DNA from: Lantana camara
Taxonomy: Eukaryota > Streptophyta > Magnoliopsida > Lamiales > Verbenaceae
Length of the DNA stretch: 64,000 bases
Reading direction: 5' to 3'
Assembly (NCBI GenBank): GCA_037501455.1
Contig: CM074861.1
Coordinates: 35,046,001 to 35,110,000, forward strand
Shown piece by piece: positions 1 to 12,311 of this stretch (positions are counted from its first letter, which is position 1; each line of letters starts with the position of its first letter). Position numbers and translations under genes: made by a program. The notes under the pieces were generated by a model that saw only the letters and a program-made list of their open reading frames with translations, had not been told where the DNA came from and made no database searches.

Positions 1-838
1 CCGATGGACAATCAGAAAGGTTGATTAAGTATTTGGAGGACCTATTGAGAGCTTGTCCATTGGACTTTCAAAGCTCGTGGAATGAACAGTTGCTGTTAAT
101 CGAGTTCGCTTACAACAATAGCTATGAAGCCTCGATTGAAATGGCTCCTTATGAAGCTCTTTACGGATGAAAATGTCGATCTCCGTTGTTTTTTGACTTG
201 GAGGAATGGAATTGGACCAAGTAGGAAGGTGTTAAGAGAGGGGAGAAGAAGGAGAAACCCTCTAAGGCTGTACAAGAGGCTATTGACAAGGTCCAAATAA
301 TTAGACAACGGATGAAGGCGTCTCAGGATCGACAAAAGAGTTATGCAGATCTTCGGAGAAAGAATTTGGAGTTTGAGATTGGAGATAGGGTTTTCTTAAA
401 GGCATCTCCACGAAAAGGGTTCTCAAGGATTGGACGAGGAGGAAAATTAAACCCTCGGTATATGGGGCCGTATGAGATTCTAGAGAAGGTTGGGGATACG
501 CCTATCGATTGGACTTGCCTCCGAGTTTGACTGGAATTCATAACGTATTTCATGTTTCACAGCTTCAGAAATATTATCGAGACGAGTCTGAGGTTCTATC
601 GGTTGAAGAAGTGGAATTAGAACCGGATCTCACTTCGTTCAGAAGCCGATTAAGATATTGGATCGAAAATTTCAGGAGCTTCGAAATCGGCGTATTCCAC
701 TAGTCAAGGTTCTTTGGAGAAGTGATAAAACCGAAGAGGCTACGTCGGAGACGGAGGAAAAGATGCGAAGATTTCATCCCGAATTATTTCCGAGCGAGCA
801 GTGAATCCGAGGACGGATTTTTTTAAGGGGGAGAGATT
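1..838 (+). pseudogene. Decayed 3' end of Ty3/gypsy pol: integrase C-terminal half and chromodomain-like tail
   Basis: The frame from base 3 opens with DGQSERLIKYLED, the integrase core segment holding the third acidic catalytic residue. It continues through an EFAYNNSY motif and MAPYEALYG, then the GDRVFLK and GPYEILEKVG motifs of the integrase C-terminal domain. Past base 509 the homology moves to another frame with GIHNVFHVSQLQKYY, and near 700-790 a third stretch reads IPLVKVLW and FHPELF, like the chromodomain of Tekay/Del chromoviruses. Stop codons at 168 and 222 and at least two frameshifts (near 505 and 640) break it. It runs straight into a polypurine tract and LTR, so it is the pol end of the element whose 3' LTR follows. 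The lineage call is inference from motif style and LTR length. Confidence 0.9.
803..838 (+). promoter_or_regulatory. Polypurine tract with adjacent palindrome (element A)
   Basis: The purine run AAGGGGGAGAGA just before the LTR is the plus-strand primer of reverse transcription. Immediately upstream is GAATCCGAGGACGGATT, an inverted repeat with 7-bp arms around AGGA (last arm base changed here). The same palindrome lies next to the polypurine tract at 6,260 and, inverted, at 17,531-17,548. Confidence 0.85.
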
Positions 839-1009
839 GTAACGCCCCGACTTTTCGGACGTAAAGGTACGACGTATGTGTTTACCAATTTGTGCGAATT
901 AATTATTTATACGTGTTTTATATTTAATTTTATTATAAATTGTTATTATTTTATTTTATTATATTATATTTTAATTTATTATTATTTTAAAATATTTCGT
1001 ATTTTAAGT

Positions 1010-1015
<6 letters not shown>

Positions 1016-1074
<59 letters not shown>
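1016..1074. repeat. (TA)n microsatellite
   Basis: A pure AT dinucleotide run inside LTR A. Confidence 0.95.
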
Positions 1075-1076
<2 letters not shown>

Positions 1077-2463
1077 CTTTAATTATTGTTAATTTAATGA
1101 TTAATGTTAATTATGTTATTAATTAAGCATTATGCTAATTAATCATGCTTAACCATATTAATTTAATTTATTTGGTTTAATTTTATAATGCATGAATTTT
1201 AATGAATATGTGCATGAATTGCATGAATATGAGCTTGGTTGTTTATTTTGTGCTTCGTTCTTATATGAAATGATATCGAAATGCCGTGAAATTGTAGTAT
1301 GTCGTAAATATATGTGTTATGAACATGCCTATATGCTCGGTTTATGTTTTCGAATTCATTTGATATGTTAACGAATTTAATTTGAATCGTGGAGCCAAAT
1401 CGGGGGCTAACGAGCACTTAGCGTACCCTTGGTTCCGAATTTAATATCTTGAGCTCGGATTTGAGTTCCGTCAACTCCGGTGAACTCGTAATGAAAATTT
1501 GAGTTTAGTAAACTTGGCCTTATATTTTTTCAAAGTCATTTGAACCTCCGAAATCCAACCGAAAAACGAAACGGCAACCAAACTGACCTTGCTGTACAAA
1601 AATAGTCATATCTTACCCAAACTTTAACCAAATTAACCATGGTTTGATTCTAATGATCCCTAACTCAACCACCTAACCGGATATATCATGCCCTAACCAA
1701 ACCAACCCTCACACAATTCCCAAATATCAGCCAAAGTCACTGGAATTACATTCTGTCCCGTAACCTAGCATTCCTTAGAGATTTTGGAGCTCAAATCTCA
1801 TCCAATCTTCATCCAATCAAAAAGGTAAGCTTAGGGTTGTAATATATGTTCATTTCTGATCATTTTCATCCTTTCTTTCCCAATTTTGAGCATGGTTTCA
1901 TGAGGTTATGGACTGCTTTCGAAAATAGTGAGTTTTGGGCAATTTGTTGATCTTATTCAATTCTTAATGGTTTTGATTGATTCCAAGCTTGAGAATGATT
2001 ATTTTGACATCCTCATCTCATTTATGATCATTGATTTCCTGTTGGTTGACGTATTAATGAGATATCATTTATGGTACTTTGAGAGAACTTTCATGAAATG
2101 TCACGTATGCTTTCTTTTCTTGGTTGAGCTCTTTTGGAACTGAATTATATGTTGAATTTGTGTTGTTTGCTGCACATTTGATAGCCTAAACTGATATGAA
2201 AATGTGGGGATGAAGAGAATCCATCATGCCCTGTTTTTTCGTGACCTTTGCCCTGTTTTTCAAACTGAATTTCTGCTGTAAAAAACTGCTGCGTTCCTTC
2301 TTTCTTTTGCTGTCAGCTTTCATGGCTTTGTGGGATTGTTTTGGCTGAGTTCTTGCTGTAATTCATGCCTTATATTGTTGCATATTTTGCTTGCATTTCA
2401 TGCTGGAGTTGCTGCCCTTTTTTCTGCGTTATTTGCTGTCAAAACAGGGGCTGTTGTAGGCGA

Positions 2464-2588
2464 GACACGGGTGTGTCATTTTTCTTCTTTCCATCGAGTA
2501 ATGGGGGTGCAGATTTGGCCTGATCTTTCTGTACCGAGACACGGGGGTGTCTCGGTTTGTGCTTGGGTGGTGACACGGGGGTGTCACC
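2464..2588. repeat. Palindrome cluster in LTR A (GACAC-GGGG-GTGTC type)
   Basis: Three palindromes lie within 125 bp. The first is GACACGGGTGTGTC at 2,464. The second, at 2,533-2,556, has perfect 10-bp arms ACCGAGACAC and GTGTCTCGGT around GGGG. The third, at 2,569-2,588, has 8-bp arms GGTGACAC and GTGTCACC around GGGG. The outer bases differ but pair in each case, so pairing rather than sequence is kept. Confidence 0.85.
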
Positions 2589-2844
2589 TTGTTCTTTCCA
2601 ACTCTTGCCTGCGTTTTTTTTCCTGGGTTGCATGCATGTATATGTTGCTGTATATATATATATGTGATGTGTGTGTTGTTGTGCATGCATGGCTGTGTGA
2701 TTGTGTGTGCATGGAGTGTTTGCATGCATGTGATATTGTGTATGTTATATATATATATATGTAATTTGTGTGTAAATGCATGCATGGTTATATATATATG
2801 TATTATTTATGTTAAATATAATTTATGCATGCATGTTGATTTAC

Positions 2845-2886
<42 letters not shown>
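2845..2886. repeat. (TA)n microsatellite
   Basis: Second AT dinucleotide run in LTR A, just downstream of the palindrome cluster. Confidence 0.95.
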
Positions 2887-2894
<8 letters not shown>

Positions 2895-3459
2895 CATATG
2901 TTTATTATATAATTATTATATGTTTATTACTTATACATTTATTATATATATATTTATTATATATTTTAAATATTATTTGATTTAATTCAATTTTAGAAAT
3001 TAATTGATTTCTATTTCGCGTATTTAATTTGCCGATTATTGATTGAACGTTTTATTTATTCTATTTCTAATTGTGAATATGAATATTATGTGTTATGGAT
3101 ATTAAATGAATTCTTAGATTAATTGATATGAAATATGAATTTATGAATTTGAATGAAATATATGAACGAACGGTTTGATTATGTGCTTTAAATTCCTTAA
3201 TATTGCACATGAACATTTCCGTGATATAATATGATCTTTTATGCATTCATATCATATTCACTTCATTGCCGAGCGTCATATGTGGTCATTTTGAGTCTCA
3301 TACCTTTTCTTTTGCACAGATTCGGGTTTGGTCGGAGACGAGGGCGAGCATTGAGACGCTTGTGCCTTTCTTTTGCTTTAAAAATGTGGGTTTTTCTTCT
3401 ACTAGTTAAAACAACCCTATATATCCCTTATGTGCAAGATTTAAGCCAAATTAGTATAT

Positions 3460-3468
3460 TATATAAAT
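3460..3468 (+). promoter_or_regulatory. Possible TATA box of LTR A
   Basis: TATATAAAT is followed by CGAGTC. A similar TATA-rich stretch followed by TCGAGTC occurs at equivalent places in LTR B (near 8,412) and LTR C (near 24,815). Position and conservation suggest the LTR promoter; there is no direct evidence of transcription start. Confidence 0.35.
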
Positions 3469-4075
3469 CGAGTCATTTCGTGTAAATGATTTCAAACGTA
3501 TAACCTCTTTTATTTATGAAACCCTACCTTATGTTTTGGCGAGACATGATTATGATTGCACAGGCCCCGGGATTTAGTATATGTGGTTAACCGAGGATGC
3601 AAGGGCTGACGGGGATCCCATATACTAGTCCCAACCAAACTACGGTGATACCGGCCCTCGCTAGGAGGTTTAGCGAGAAATGGGAGCTGAGTGCCCTTGG
3701 GGGATTCATGTACCCCCATTGGCCTATGTATGAACCGGTAGCCGGGTCTTGCAAGCCCGTCCACCACCCGGAGGAAGAAGGTGTATGTGAATGATTATGA
3801 TCATGATATGTATGAGCACAAAACATATGTATGATAATGATTGAATAATTGATTATGATTACACGAGGTGTAGGTTGGAGATTGTGCACGCCCACTCGCC
3901 GGGCTATAAACCCTTATGAATAATTATGAATGAATATGAACGTCGTAATCCCGTTGTTGTTTTCTTTTGTTTTAACCACTTGGGAAATTCTTATCAAACT
4001 TCACACGGGATTAGGGCTTGCATGTATGTGCTTAATTTCTGCAATATTATATCTTATGCCCCGTTTTATACCCAC

Positions 4076-4093
4076 CAGTCTCTTTTAGACTGA
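4076..4093 (+). other. Conserved small hairpin near the LTR 3' end
   Basis: CAGTCTCTTTTAGACTGA can fold with a 6-7 bp stem. Equivalent hairpins lie at 9,067 (LTR B), 25,410 (LTR C, imperfect), and inverted at 14,174, 20,910 and 62,435 in the LARD LTRs. Each is followed by a T-rich stretch in LTR orientation. This suggests an RNA element in R or U5, possibly for 3' end formation or packaging. The role is inference. Confidence 0.6.
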
Positions 4094-6135
4094 ACCCGGT
4101 TTGTTTTCAGTTGTTTTGTGCAGGTATAGGAGTGCTAGGCGGGAATACAAGTCTTATAGGTTTTGCATTGTTGTTTAGCACTTCTTTTCAGTCTCACATA
4201 CTCATACTCTTATTGCTATTTTGTATATGATCATAGTATAGCATGGAGCGTCATGATTTTGTAGGCCGTGCGTGCCGTTGAACACTTGAATGATTTTGTA
4301 TATCTATTTTTGGAGCTTGGTGGCTCGTTGTATATATTATGTGGTGATCTTGCTTCCGCATTTCATTATTAACTCTGATTTTATATTGCCTTGAGTTGAT
4401 TGGTTTAAGGGTTAGTCCCGCCTAGCATAGCGTGTGTGTTGTGTCCCCATTCGCCGTGGATTTGGCACGTGTATGGACTTCCATTTCATATACGGGTCTG
4501 GTCTCGGTGCGGGGGATGTGGTACCTTACGCTCGGGTGCTACACACTATTTTAGTGTTTACTTGTTAGGTTATACTTTCCACTTGATGCTTCAACTACTA
4601 TCACAATCAGAACTTAACCAAACCGAATGGTAGAAGAATCTTTGGACGATGAAGTTCAGACAGAGAGGGAAATGGAAATTTCAGGAAGTAAAGGGGTTTA
4701 GAGTTGACTTTGGGGTGTATGGATCGAATAAGATTAGAGAACGGTGTTTCGAGAATCAAGAGAATTTGATGAGAAGTTGAAGGGCCAAGGATACGGGCAT
4801 CCCGTGTGATCAAAACCCTCCCTAATGAAAATTGTTCACCAATAATTCCGATGAAAGAAGGATTAATTGAGCTCAAGATATGAAGGTGAAAATTTTTAAG
4901 GGGGAGATCACAACCGAGAGACAAAGTTAAATTCGAAGTTGTACTCGACGAAATTGCTTCTAATAGAAATGATGAAATGCAAATCTTACTATGCATGAGA
5001 ATTCTAATGGTAGTGATGAAAGAATGAAATGGTTTATCAGTCTAAGACCCTCAAAGTGCAGATAAGGTTGCTGCGAAATCATTAGGACAGATAGTCACAC
5101 CAATCTCTTAATGGAAAACCCATATAGACTTAATCTTTTAAGCTTAAAATGATTGACTCTCTAGCAATCGGTCTCAGAGTCCGAAGATGATGGAATTATA
5201 AGAGAATATTAAAATTCCATTCAACTATAAACAGGAGGAACTCGGGCAACTCACAACAAATAAACCTCACTGAGTTGTCAGTCGTTCTTTCGTGAGGGCC
5301 TTGGAGGTTGTTAAATGGAAGTAAATCAGAAGGGAATGATCGTTAAAGGACTTAGATCAAGCATCAAGGATCATTAAGAAAGTTATATCTCTAATTAAAG
5401 AGATTAAATGGACCAGAACCGAATGGACGACTACAAGCTTGAAGATCATGAAGAGATACGTTGAATAAGAGATGAGAAAGGGTCCACGAAAAGGTTGGTC
5501 TAATTATAGGAACCAAGGGCCTCAACTCGATTGAAGAAGAATTCATAAAAGAGACAACCGTGGTAATAACCATCTTTGGATGGGGATCGAACTTTAAAGA
5601 GATTAGAAGTAGTTACCCTTAAGTATAGCAAATTCAAGTATTAGCTAAGATAAAAGATTCAAATTCCAAGAACATCGCCAGATAAGATATGGTAAGAAGG
5701 AGCAAGAGTCGGAGTGGAGTTCAGAGAAGGAATAAAAGGTTCATCAGCCCTTCACTGGGGTACACTGAAGAAATTAAAGACAAGTGAAGCACTAGGCTAG
5801 CTTTCGGGGCATATCATGCATTGGACAACAAAACTAACAACTCCAAATTTCTCTACTACGGTGAATGGTACATGAAGCATCCATGGCACATGCATACATG
5901 CAATTTTAATTTAAATAATTTTGATGCTATGTGCTTTGATCACTGGCTGTGTTAAATTGCTTTGTATAATTGAAGATTGACATGAATGATACTTATTACT
6001 TGCTCTTGTGTGACATACGTGACTTTAATTGTTGTAATTGATGTTTGGTATCCTTTTTTTGGTATTTGTTCTTTAATATAACTGTTTTATGTTATGTTAC
6101 TCGGGAGTATTGGAGACTCCATTGTCTTGTTGTTT

Positions 6136-6239
6136 GAGAGACGGGGTTCTCTCCTTATTGTTTGAGAGACGGGGCTCCCTCCTTGTTGTTTGAGAGACAT
6201 GGCTCTCTCTTTGTTGCTTTTGAGAGATGGGGTTCTCTC
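6136..6239. repeat. Palindromic minisatellite upstream of the polypurine tract (element B)
   Basis: Four copies, about 28-30 bp apart, of GAGAGACGGGGTTCTCTC and variants at 6,136, 6,164, 6,192 and 6,222. Arms GAGAGA and TCTCTC flank a G-rich centre, and spacers read roughly TTGTTGTTT. The inverse array occurs in the LARD interior at 17,571-17,704. Confidence 0.85.
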
Positions 6240-6259
6240 GTTTTTGCAAAGGATATAGT

Positions 6260-6295
6260 GAATCTGAGGACGGATTCTTTTAAGGGGGGAGAGAT
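6260..6295 (+). promoter_or_regulatory. Polypurine tract with adjacent palindrome (element B)
   Basis: GAATCTGAGGACGGATTC is followed by AAGGGGGGAGAGAT and the LTR start. Layout matches elements A and LARD. Confidence 0.85.
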
Positions 6296-9200
6296 TGTAA
6301 CGCCCCAGTTTTTCCGTTATTCAAGTATGACATTTATATTTACCAAAATGTGCAATTAAATTAATTTTATATAATTTCAATTATTATTTCTCTTATTAGT
6401 TTAATTTTGAATATGAATTCTTGAAACGTTTATGCCTATGTGATTGTGTTTGAGTGTCATTTCTATTCGATTTGATTTTCGTTTTTTGTAAACACTTGGT
6501 ATGAGTGAATTATGTGTATTATGATCATATATTTTTGCTCGTTTTATTTTCCAGATTCTTTTGCTTGAGTTTTGAATTTATTTTGAGTTTTGGAACCAAA
6601 ACGGGGGCTAACGAGCAATTAGCGCACCTTTGGTTCCGTATGTGATATCTTGAGATCGGGAACTCAGAATCAAGTTCTGTCACTCCATTGGACTCGTATC
6701 GATGATTCAGATCCGATGGAACAAGCCTCACATTTTTCTAAGACCATTTGGATTCTCGAATTTCAACCGAGACAAGCATTTTACGCTTAAAATGACAATT
6801 CTTGACTTTTCCCAAGCTACGGACCTAAAATACAACCCTAGACCCTAAACTCTTGACCTAACCCCATTTGCACACTCTCTCTCTCTCACCCCAATCAGCC
6901 CCAAACCAAGATCCCCTCCCTCTCACTTAAACATTTTAGCCAAAAAGCAAGAAAGAATGAAGAAGAAAGAGAGGAAGAAGAAGAACTATTTTCCCCAAGT
7001 GAGAATTGAGCTCATCTCACGTCCATTACTTCTTCAATTTGAAAGTTAAGCTCATATTTGTGTATTATATCTCCTTGTGGTTCTTTCAAGTCCAATATTG
7101 CATGATTTCACCATGTTTTGAATTAGAATTGATATATATGATGAATAGAGAGGGTTAGATGTATTTTGTGGATTCTAGCTTGATTTCTTGGAATTTCCTT
7201 GAGTTGCATGAGTTATATATAACCCTAAAGCATGTATTTATGATTGTATGGATTTATTTTGGTTGGTGGTTGAGTATTAAAGGATTTGCCATTTATGAAC
7301 TTTGAGGTTTTGGAAGAAAATGATTTATGATCATGTCTCTTGCATGTGTAACTTGTTTTAACTCATTTCTTGTCATGAATTACTTGAATTCTTGATGTTT
7401 GAACTTATCTTAATGTGTTAGCTTGGAGTTGTGCATCTTTGGTAGAGGTTTGAGTTGGTTTCTAGCATTTTTGCCCCTTTCCCATGACTTTACCTTGTTT
7501 TCTGTTTTTTTTTTTTTTTTTTTTTTGCCACTGACACAAATCCATGGGGGTGGATTTGAGTCAGTGGGTTTGACCAGAATCCATGGGGGTGGATTTGAGT
7601 CAGTGGGTTTGACCAGAATCCATGGGGGTGGATTTTTCCCTTTGGAAAAATCCATGGGGGTGGATTCTGTCCTGCCAGTTTCTATTACTCCGATTCCATT
7701 TTTCTTGTTTTTCTTCGATTATTTATTATTCTTCCACCTTGTTTATGATTCTTTTACTTTATTAACAAGTATTATAATGTGTTATGGCCATGGTAGCAAG
7801 TTTATGGATTCAATTGATGTGAAACGTGCAAGATATGATCTTATATGGCCTACGTGCTACCTCTTTCAATGCCCTTACCTCTTTTGTGTTCTATGTTATT
7901 TCGTGGAGTATTATATGATCTCTCGTACCTTGTTTATGAATCATGTACTTCATTAACTTGATCCATTGCATGTTATGCTCCTCATTATGGATTTATGCTA
8001 TGAATTTGGTGTTATGATATGAATGACCATGATTGGACACGATTCATTCGTGTGATGAAGGATTGAATGATTTACGTGCCTAAGTAACACTAATTGTATA
8101 CATGAACCTTTCTTGGCACGTTATTACTTCATATGCATGCCATACCATGTTAATGTATTGTCGTGCGTCTTATATGGTTCATTTAGAGTCTCAAGTCTCA
8201 CGACCACACTATGTTGTCCTTTGTACAGTCTTCTCTAGGAAGGAGACGTGCCGGGTTCATAGGTTAGTTTCAAGTCCTCTTGTTTTCTTCTTGGTATTGG
8301 TCGGCAAGGTGTAGCAGGTGGGTTTCTCTTCTATTAGCTATGATGACCCGATATATCCTTTATGTGAAAGTTTTAAGCTAAAGTATTATATATATATATA
8401 TATATATATATCGAGTCTTTTCAAAAGAGTCAATGATTTCCACCGTAAAGCCCTTCTTTTATGTATCCCCACCTTATGATTTTTGGCGTGGATATGATTG
8501 TATTGCACAGGCCCAGGGACTTAGTGCAAGTGGCTATCCGGGGAGGCAAGGACCGACGGTGATCCCTTGTACTAGTCCCATCACATTTACAGTGATACCG
8601 GCCCTCGCTAGGAGGTTTAGCGGGGAATGGCAGCTGAGTACCCTTGGGGATTCATGTACCCCCCTGGGTCAATGTATGGACCGGTGGTCGGGTCTTGCTA
8701 ACCCGTCCACCACTTGGAGGAAAAAGGTGTAAGTGATTATGATTATGAATGATATGAATATGAACGATATGATTATGAACGAATATGTATGAATGTGTAT
8801 GATCGCTAATATAAGGATTAAATTGATATGCACACACGAGGAGTAGGTTGGAGATATTCGCCCACCCGCCAGGGCTCACGTATTGACCGCATGAATGATT
8901 ATGATTATGAATTATGAAATTGATCGTTGTAATCCTGAGCGTTGTTTTCCTTTGCTTTCACCCACTTGTGAAATATCTAATAAAACCTCGCACGGGATTA
9001 TAGCTTGCATGTGGGTGTGCTTAAATTCTGCTATATTATTTATGATATGCCCTGTTTTATACCCACCAGTCTCCTATAGACTGAACCCGGCTTTGTTTTC
9101 AGTTTTCTTTTGCAAGTTTTGGAATGCTAGGCGGGATTTGGGTCTGTCAAGTCCTGTGGTTAAGTCTGAGTCACATTACACGCATATTGTAAATTGATTA

Positions 9201-9402
9201 AGTTATGCATTGAATGTACGAACTATTATGATTGTATTTTACGATATTCGGGATAGGTTTCTAGGGATAGTTGAACCCGTCGCTTGCTGCTTATATTGTG
9301 ATTAACTTTATGTTCTGCTTCCGCATGTGCATTCATATTTGGGCTTGATTTGCCTACTTGGTTCCGAGAGTTAGCTCCCGCCTAGCACAAAGGGTGTTTG
9401 AT
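6296..9402 (+). mobile_element. Truncated LTR (LTR B), related to LTR A
   Basis: It starts TGTAACGCCCCAG after the polypurine tract and follows LTR A through the GGGGGCTAACGAGC block (near 6,601), the conserved block at 8,510-8,735 and the hairpin at 9,067. Similarity stops after the CCCGCCTAGCA stretch near 9,380-9,402. The last roughly 130 bp present in LTR A are missing, so the 3' end is deleted or replaced. Confidence 0.82.
7538..7667. repeat. Palindrome array in LTR B (ATCCA-TGGGGG-TGGAT type)
   Basis: Four copies of ATCCATGGGGGTGGAT start near 7,540, 7,579, 7,618 and 7,650. The first three repeat with a 39-bp period whose spacer is GAGTCAGTGGGTTTGACCAG. The first copy has 7-bp arms (AAATCCATGGGGGTGGATTT). 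Between copies three and four, GGATTTTTCC and GGAAAAATCC form a further hairpin around CTTT. Confidence 0.9.
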
Positions 9403-9552
9403 AGGCGGTATCAACATCACTAGAAAGCTTCAATCCCCAGTAAATTTCTTGTAACCCTTCTTAGATTCGAAACGAACATTGCAAGTTTTAAGATCCGTTT
9501 TTGGAATTTTTTTTTAAAATTCCGCTATGCAAACTCTGTGTTTTCCAACAAA
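9403..9552 (+). mobile_element. Remnant of an LTR 3' end
   Basis: The stretch ends AATTCCGCT...GTGTTTTCCAACA, the same ending as the solo LTR at 59,543-61,508 (TTCCGCTGC...GTGTTTTCCAACA). It looks like the last part of a related LTR left at the broken edge of LTR B. No start or target duplication can be seen. Confidence 0.5.
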
Positions 9553-12311
9553 GGGGTCTTCCGCAATTGCACACTCCTTCCATGGCCGAACCCTAGTTCT
9601 TCAATTAGGGAAGAAAATGACTACCAATTTTAGAATAAAATAAGGGCAGAGACAAGTGATATTAGCGGGAGCAAACTTAAAATGACGAAAATAACCTTAA
9701 AAAATCACGTGCAACACACGCGCTGTGGCTTGGCCTGAGAATTACGCCGGAATGTTAGCTTAGGTACTGTAATTTAACAAATTTTAAAGGTTGGATACTA
9801 ATTCGTCAAAATTTAATGGTTGGGTACTAAAATGCAACAACACTTAAAGGTTGGGGTGCAAAGAAAGATTAACCCTTCAATATGGATTTACATTATTAGT
9901 AAAATAATAAACTTAATAGGAATTAATATTGGTCTAATTTATAATTTTGTACCAAAAATTTTACAAAGCTTTTTTTATTTTGTTTCATTCCTTTGATAAC
10001 TCGATACTTTTGTCATATTCAATCAATATTTTCTTTTGAGTTTGTTTGTTTTAATTTTAACTGTAAGATTTAATTTTTATCTTATTACATTCACAAGTTA
10101 GAAACTTTAGCAAAGATTATAATAGAAATACTTATTATTTTTTTTTTTAATAATACTTATTCTCTCAGACTAATAATTTGAGTTGTTTCTTAGTTTTGAT
10201 ATCTGTGTATACATACTAAAATTAAATAGTTATTTCTTTTAACTAATTATCTCTTATATTTTTTTTATCTTCCCCTTGATTATTTTACTTTCATTCCTTT
10301 TCTTATTATATTTTTTAGTGAGTATTATTTAACATTTATGTTAGTTTTTTTTTTTTTTTTTATAATTGATTTTATTCATATAGTAGAAATAGTTAAAAGA
10401 TTATGTCTTCATGGATATACTTATACAATTTATTTTCATGTATAAGTATCTTATAATGTAATTTATAATTAATATATTAATTTTAAAAAGAGTCCTTATT
10501 ACTCTACTCTATATGATTTCTATAGATTGTATGAGTTTTAATTCTAATTTATTAAGGAGTCATATTTTCATTCAAATACATATTTTAAAAATTTTAAATA
10601 TAATGCATGTTATATCTATAGATTGGATGAGTCCGAATTTTATTAAAGAGTTCTATTTTCACTAAAATACATATTTTTAAAAAGTTTAAATATAATTATA
10701 GACAATATGTATTTACCAAATCACCCTCTAATAAAATAATGTTAAAAGTATTATCGCGAGTATATTTTGGGGGATCAATAAGTTTCAAAAAATCAAAAAC
10801 CCAAATCATATGTAATAATATAGTAAATAATAATAATATAGAAAAGCGTCAAAATTTAATTGTGCCAAAAAAAAAACTGCGTTATAGATTGTTAATTAAT
10901 TATAAAAAGAGACAAGGGTAAACTAGTGAATTATTTTTTAAAACATGAAATGTTGGAAATATAATATCTTGAAGTTTTTATCAAATTTAAAATCGTACAT
11001 AAGCTTACTTTGAATGTTGTTCAAGAATGTGACTTTAATCATTTGCTCCGAATTTCATTTATTTTCTTTGGTTTACTTAATTAAGTTCTAACTGAAAACT
11101 TATTCAGCATAGAATCAAAGAACATCTAACCACGTTTTATTATAAGCTAATATGTTTAGACTATAAATTTAACTTTCCACTCCCAACTACTCACGAAGAT
11201 TCAAATTCCTAGTCCCCCTTACCTAACCTAAGCAAAAGGGAAAAAAAAAACAAAAAAGATTTCATATATTTATATATGATAATAAAGGAGACAAAAGATT
11301 CATGAAGATGGATCCACAACCAAAAGTTTGAGTGCCTTAAAGGTGTAATTAATATGTTATACTATAGACTATAGGTGGGGTAGGAGGGTTGGTGGCTTGT
11401 TAATATGAGGAGGTAGTTTGCCTTGCCTTCATCATGCAATCGTATCTCCATAATATTTATATTCATTAATTGTCACAAATTATAGTATTTCTTCACCTCC
11501 ACTTTTAACGGTCGAAATTTTGATCAAAATATTCAAACATATCTATATATTTTTTAAACAATTAGTGAAGATTTTTGTAACTCGTATAGCATTGCAAATT
11601 TTGGTTAGGATAATAACAGGCACCCCCAAAGGATCGGATTTGTATTTTCTTCCATAGCCTTTGTAATTGTAATTAAATAGTACATTTATTTTTGTAACGT
11701 GTGTCGCTCCCATAAGCAAATTTCAAAGTCTTTTTTTTTTTTTTCGAGTAAAAGGGAGTCGTGCACTTTTTACGTGTATTACTACATCCCCTAATCTTGG
11801 TAATGTGTGTTATTAAATTCCCTAGCCCTTTTTTACTTTTTTTTTTCTTTTATTATTTATATTTATTTTTCGGGAAAATAATTAATAGACAAACAAAATT
11901 CCTTTTCAAGTTTTGGCAGTTGAGTTTTTTTTCTTTTTCTTTTTTGGATATTCCCTTTACCGAAGAGGAACTTTATTGTATTCTATTAGTACAAGAAAGA
12001 TGTCTAGTTTGGTATAAATGGGAATATAGGAGAATGTGTTCTAATGTAATATATGAAACTTTCGATCTTTGATATGTTTATAATTTGGTGAGAGAAAAAA
12101 AAAAATCCCTAACCCTAACCTTTTTAATATTTGCGCATCACACGCACTCATATATTTTAGTGTTTTGATAAAAATACCAAGTGAAAACGACATGCGAGAA
12201 GTGCATGACATTTTTTGAAAAAAATATATATGAGAAAAATATTTTTACAATTTGAATTATGGTCGTTTTTAGATTTACTGACCTGGATTTTAAATTTTCG
12301 CAATTTGCAAC
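9553..12311. other. AT-rich non-coding stretch with a dispersed repeat
   Basis: No gene is recognisable. 9,750-9,890 has repeated phrases (AAAGGTTGG, GGTACTAA) ending TTAACCCTTC, like one end of a MITE. About 9,960-10,920 resembles 33,950-35,560: both have AGTGAGTATTATTT, a poly-T run, TATAATTGATTTTAT, TAGTAGAAATA and a later TATTTTAGG/TATTTTGGG segment. 10,490-10,690 contains two imperfect tandem copies of about 107 bp. 10,920-12,311 shows only low-complexity sequence. Confidence 0.6.

Larger units (their letters stand above)
839..4543 (+). mobile_element. 3' LTR of a Tekay/Del-like Ty3/gypsy element (LTR A)
   Basis: It begins TGTAACGCCCCG directly after the polypurine tract and ends GGGTGCTACA, so it has the TG...CA ends of an LTR. 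Length is about 3.7 kb, long but usual for Del/Tekay chromoviruses. Blocks shared with the other LTRs here include GGGGGCTAACGAGC near 1,400, a roughly 230-bp block at 3,560-3,790, and a small hairpin at 4,076. No primer site follows 4,543, as expected for a 3' LTR. The 5' LTR and matching target duplication lie outside the window. Confidence 0.88.
4544..6295 (+). mobile_element. Non-coding interior of a LARD-like element (element B), 5' part missing
   Basis: This stretch ends in a polypurine tract and an LTR start, so it is the 3' part of a retroelement interior. I see no gag or pol motif in any frame. It resembles the inverse of the LARD interior at 17,513-20,418: both carry a minisatellite of GAGAGA/TCTCTC palindromes near the polypurine tract, and both carry an internal TTTTAAGGGGG stretch (here near 4,895). 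Element A appears to have inserted into it at 4,543/4,544, since no LTR or primer site marks its left edge. Confidence 0.65.

Noticed and set aside
2330..2764. 144-codon plus-strand open frame in LTR A
   Set aside because: It runs across the palindrome cluster and TA-rich repeats in U3 and has no recognisable motif.
839..4543. LTR A as the 5' LTR of the sequence that follows it
   Set aside because: No primer-binding site follows 4,543, whereas a pol end and polypurine tract precede 839, so it is a 3' LTR.
4607..4996. 129-codon minus-strand open frame in element B
   Set aside because: Opposite to the element's orientation, no recognisable motif, and the matching LARD interior has no counterpart.
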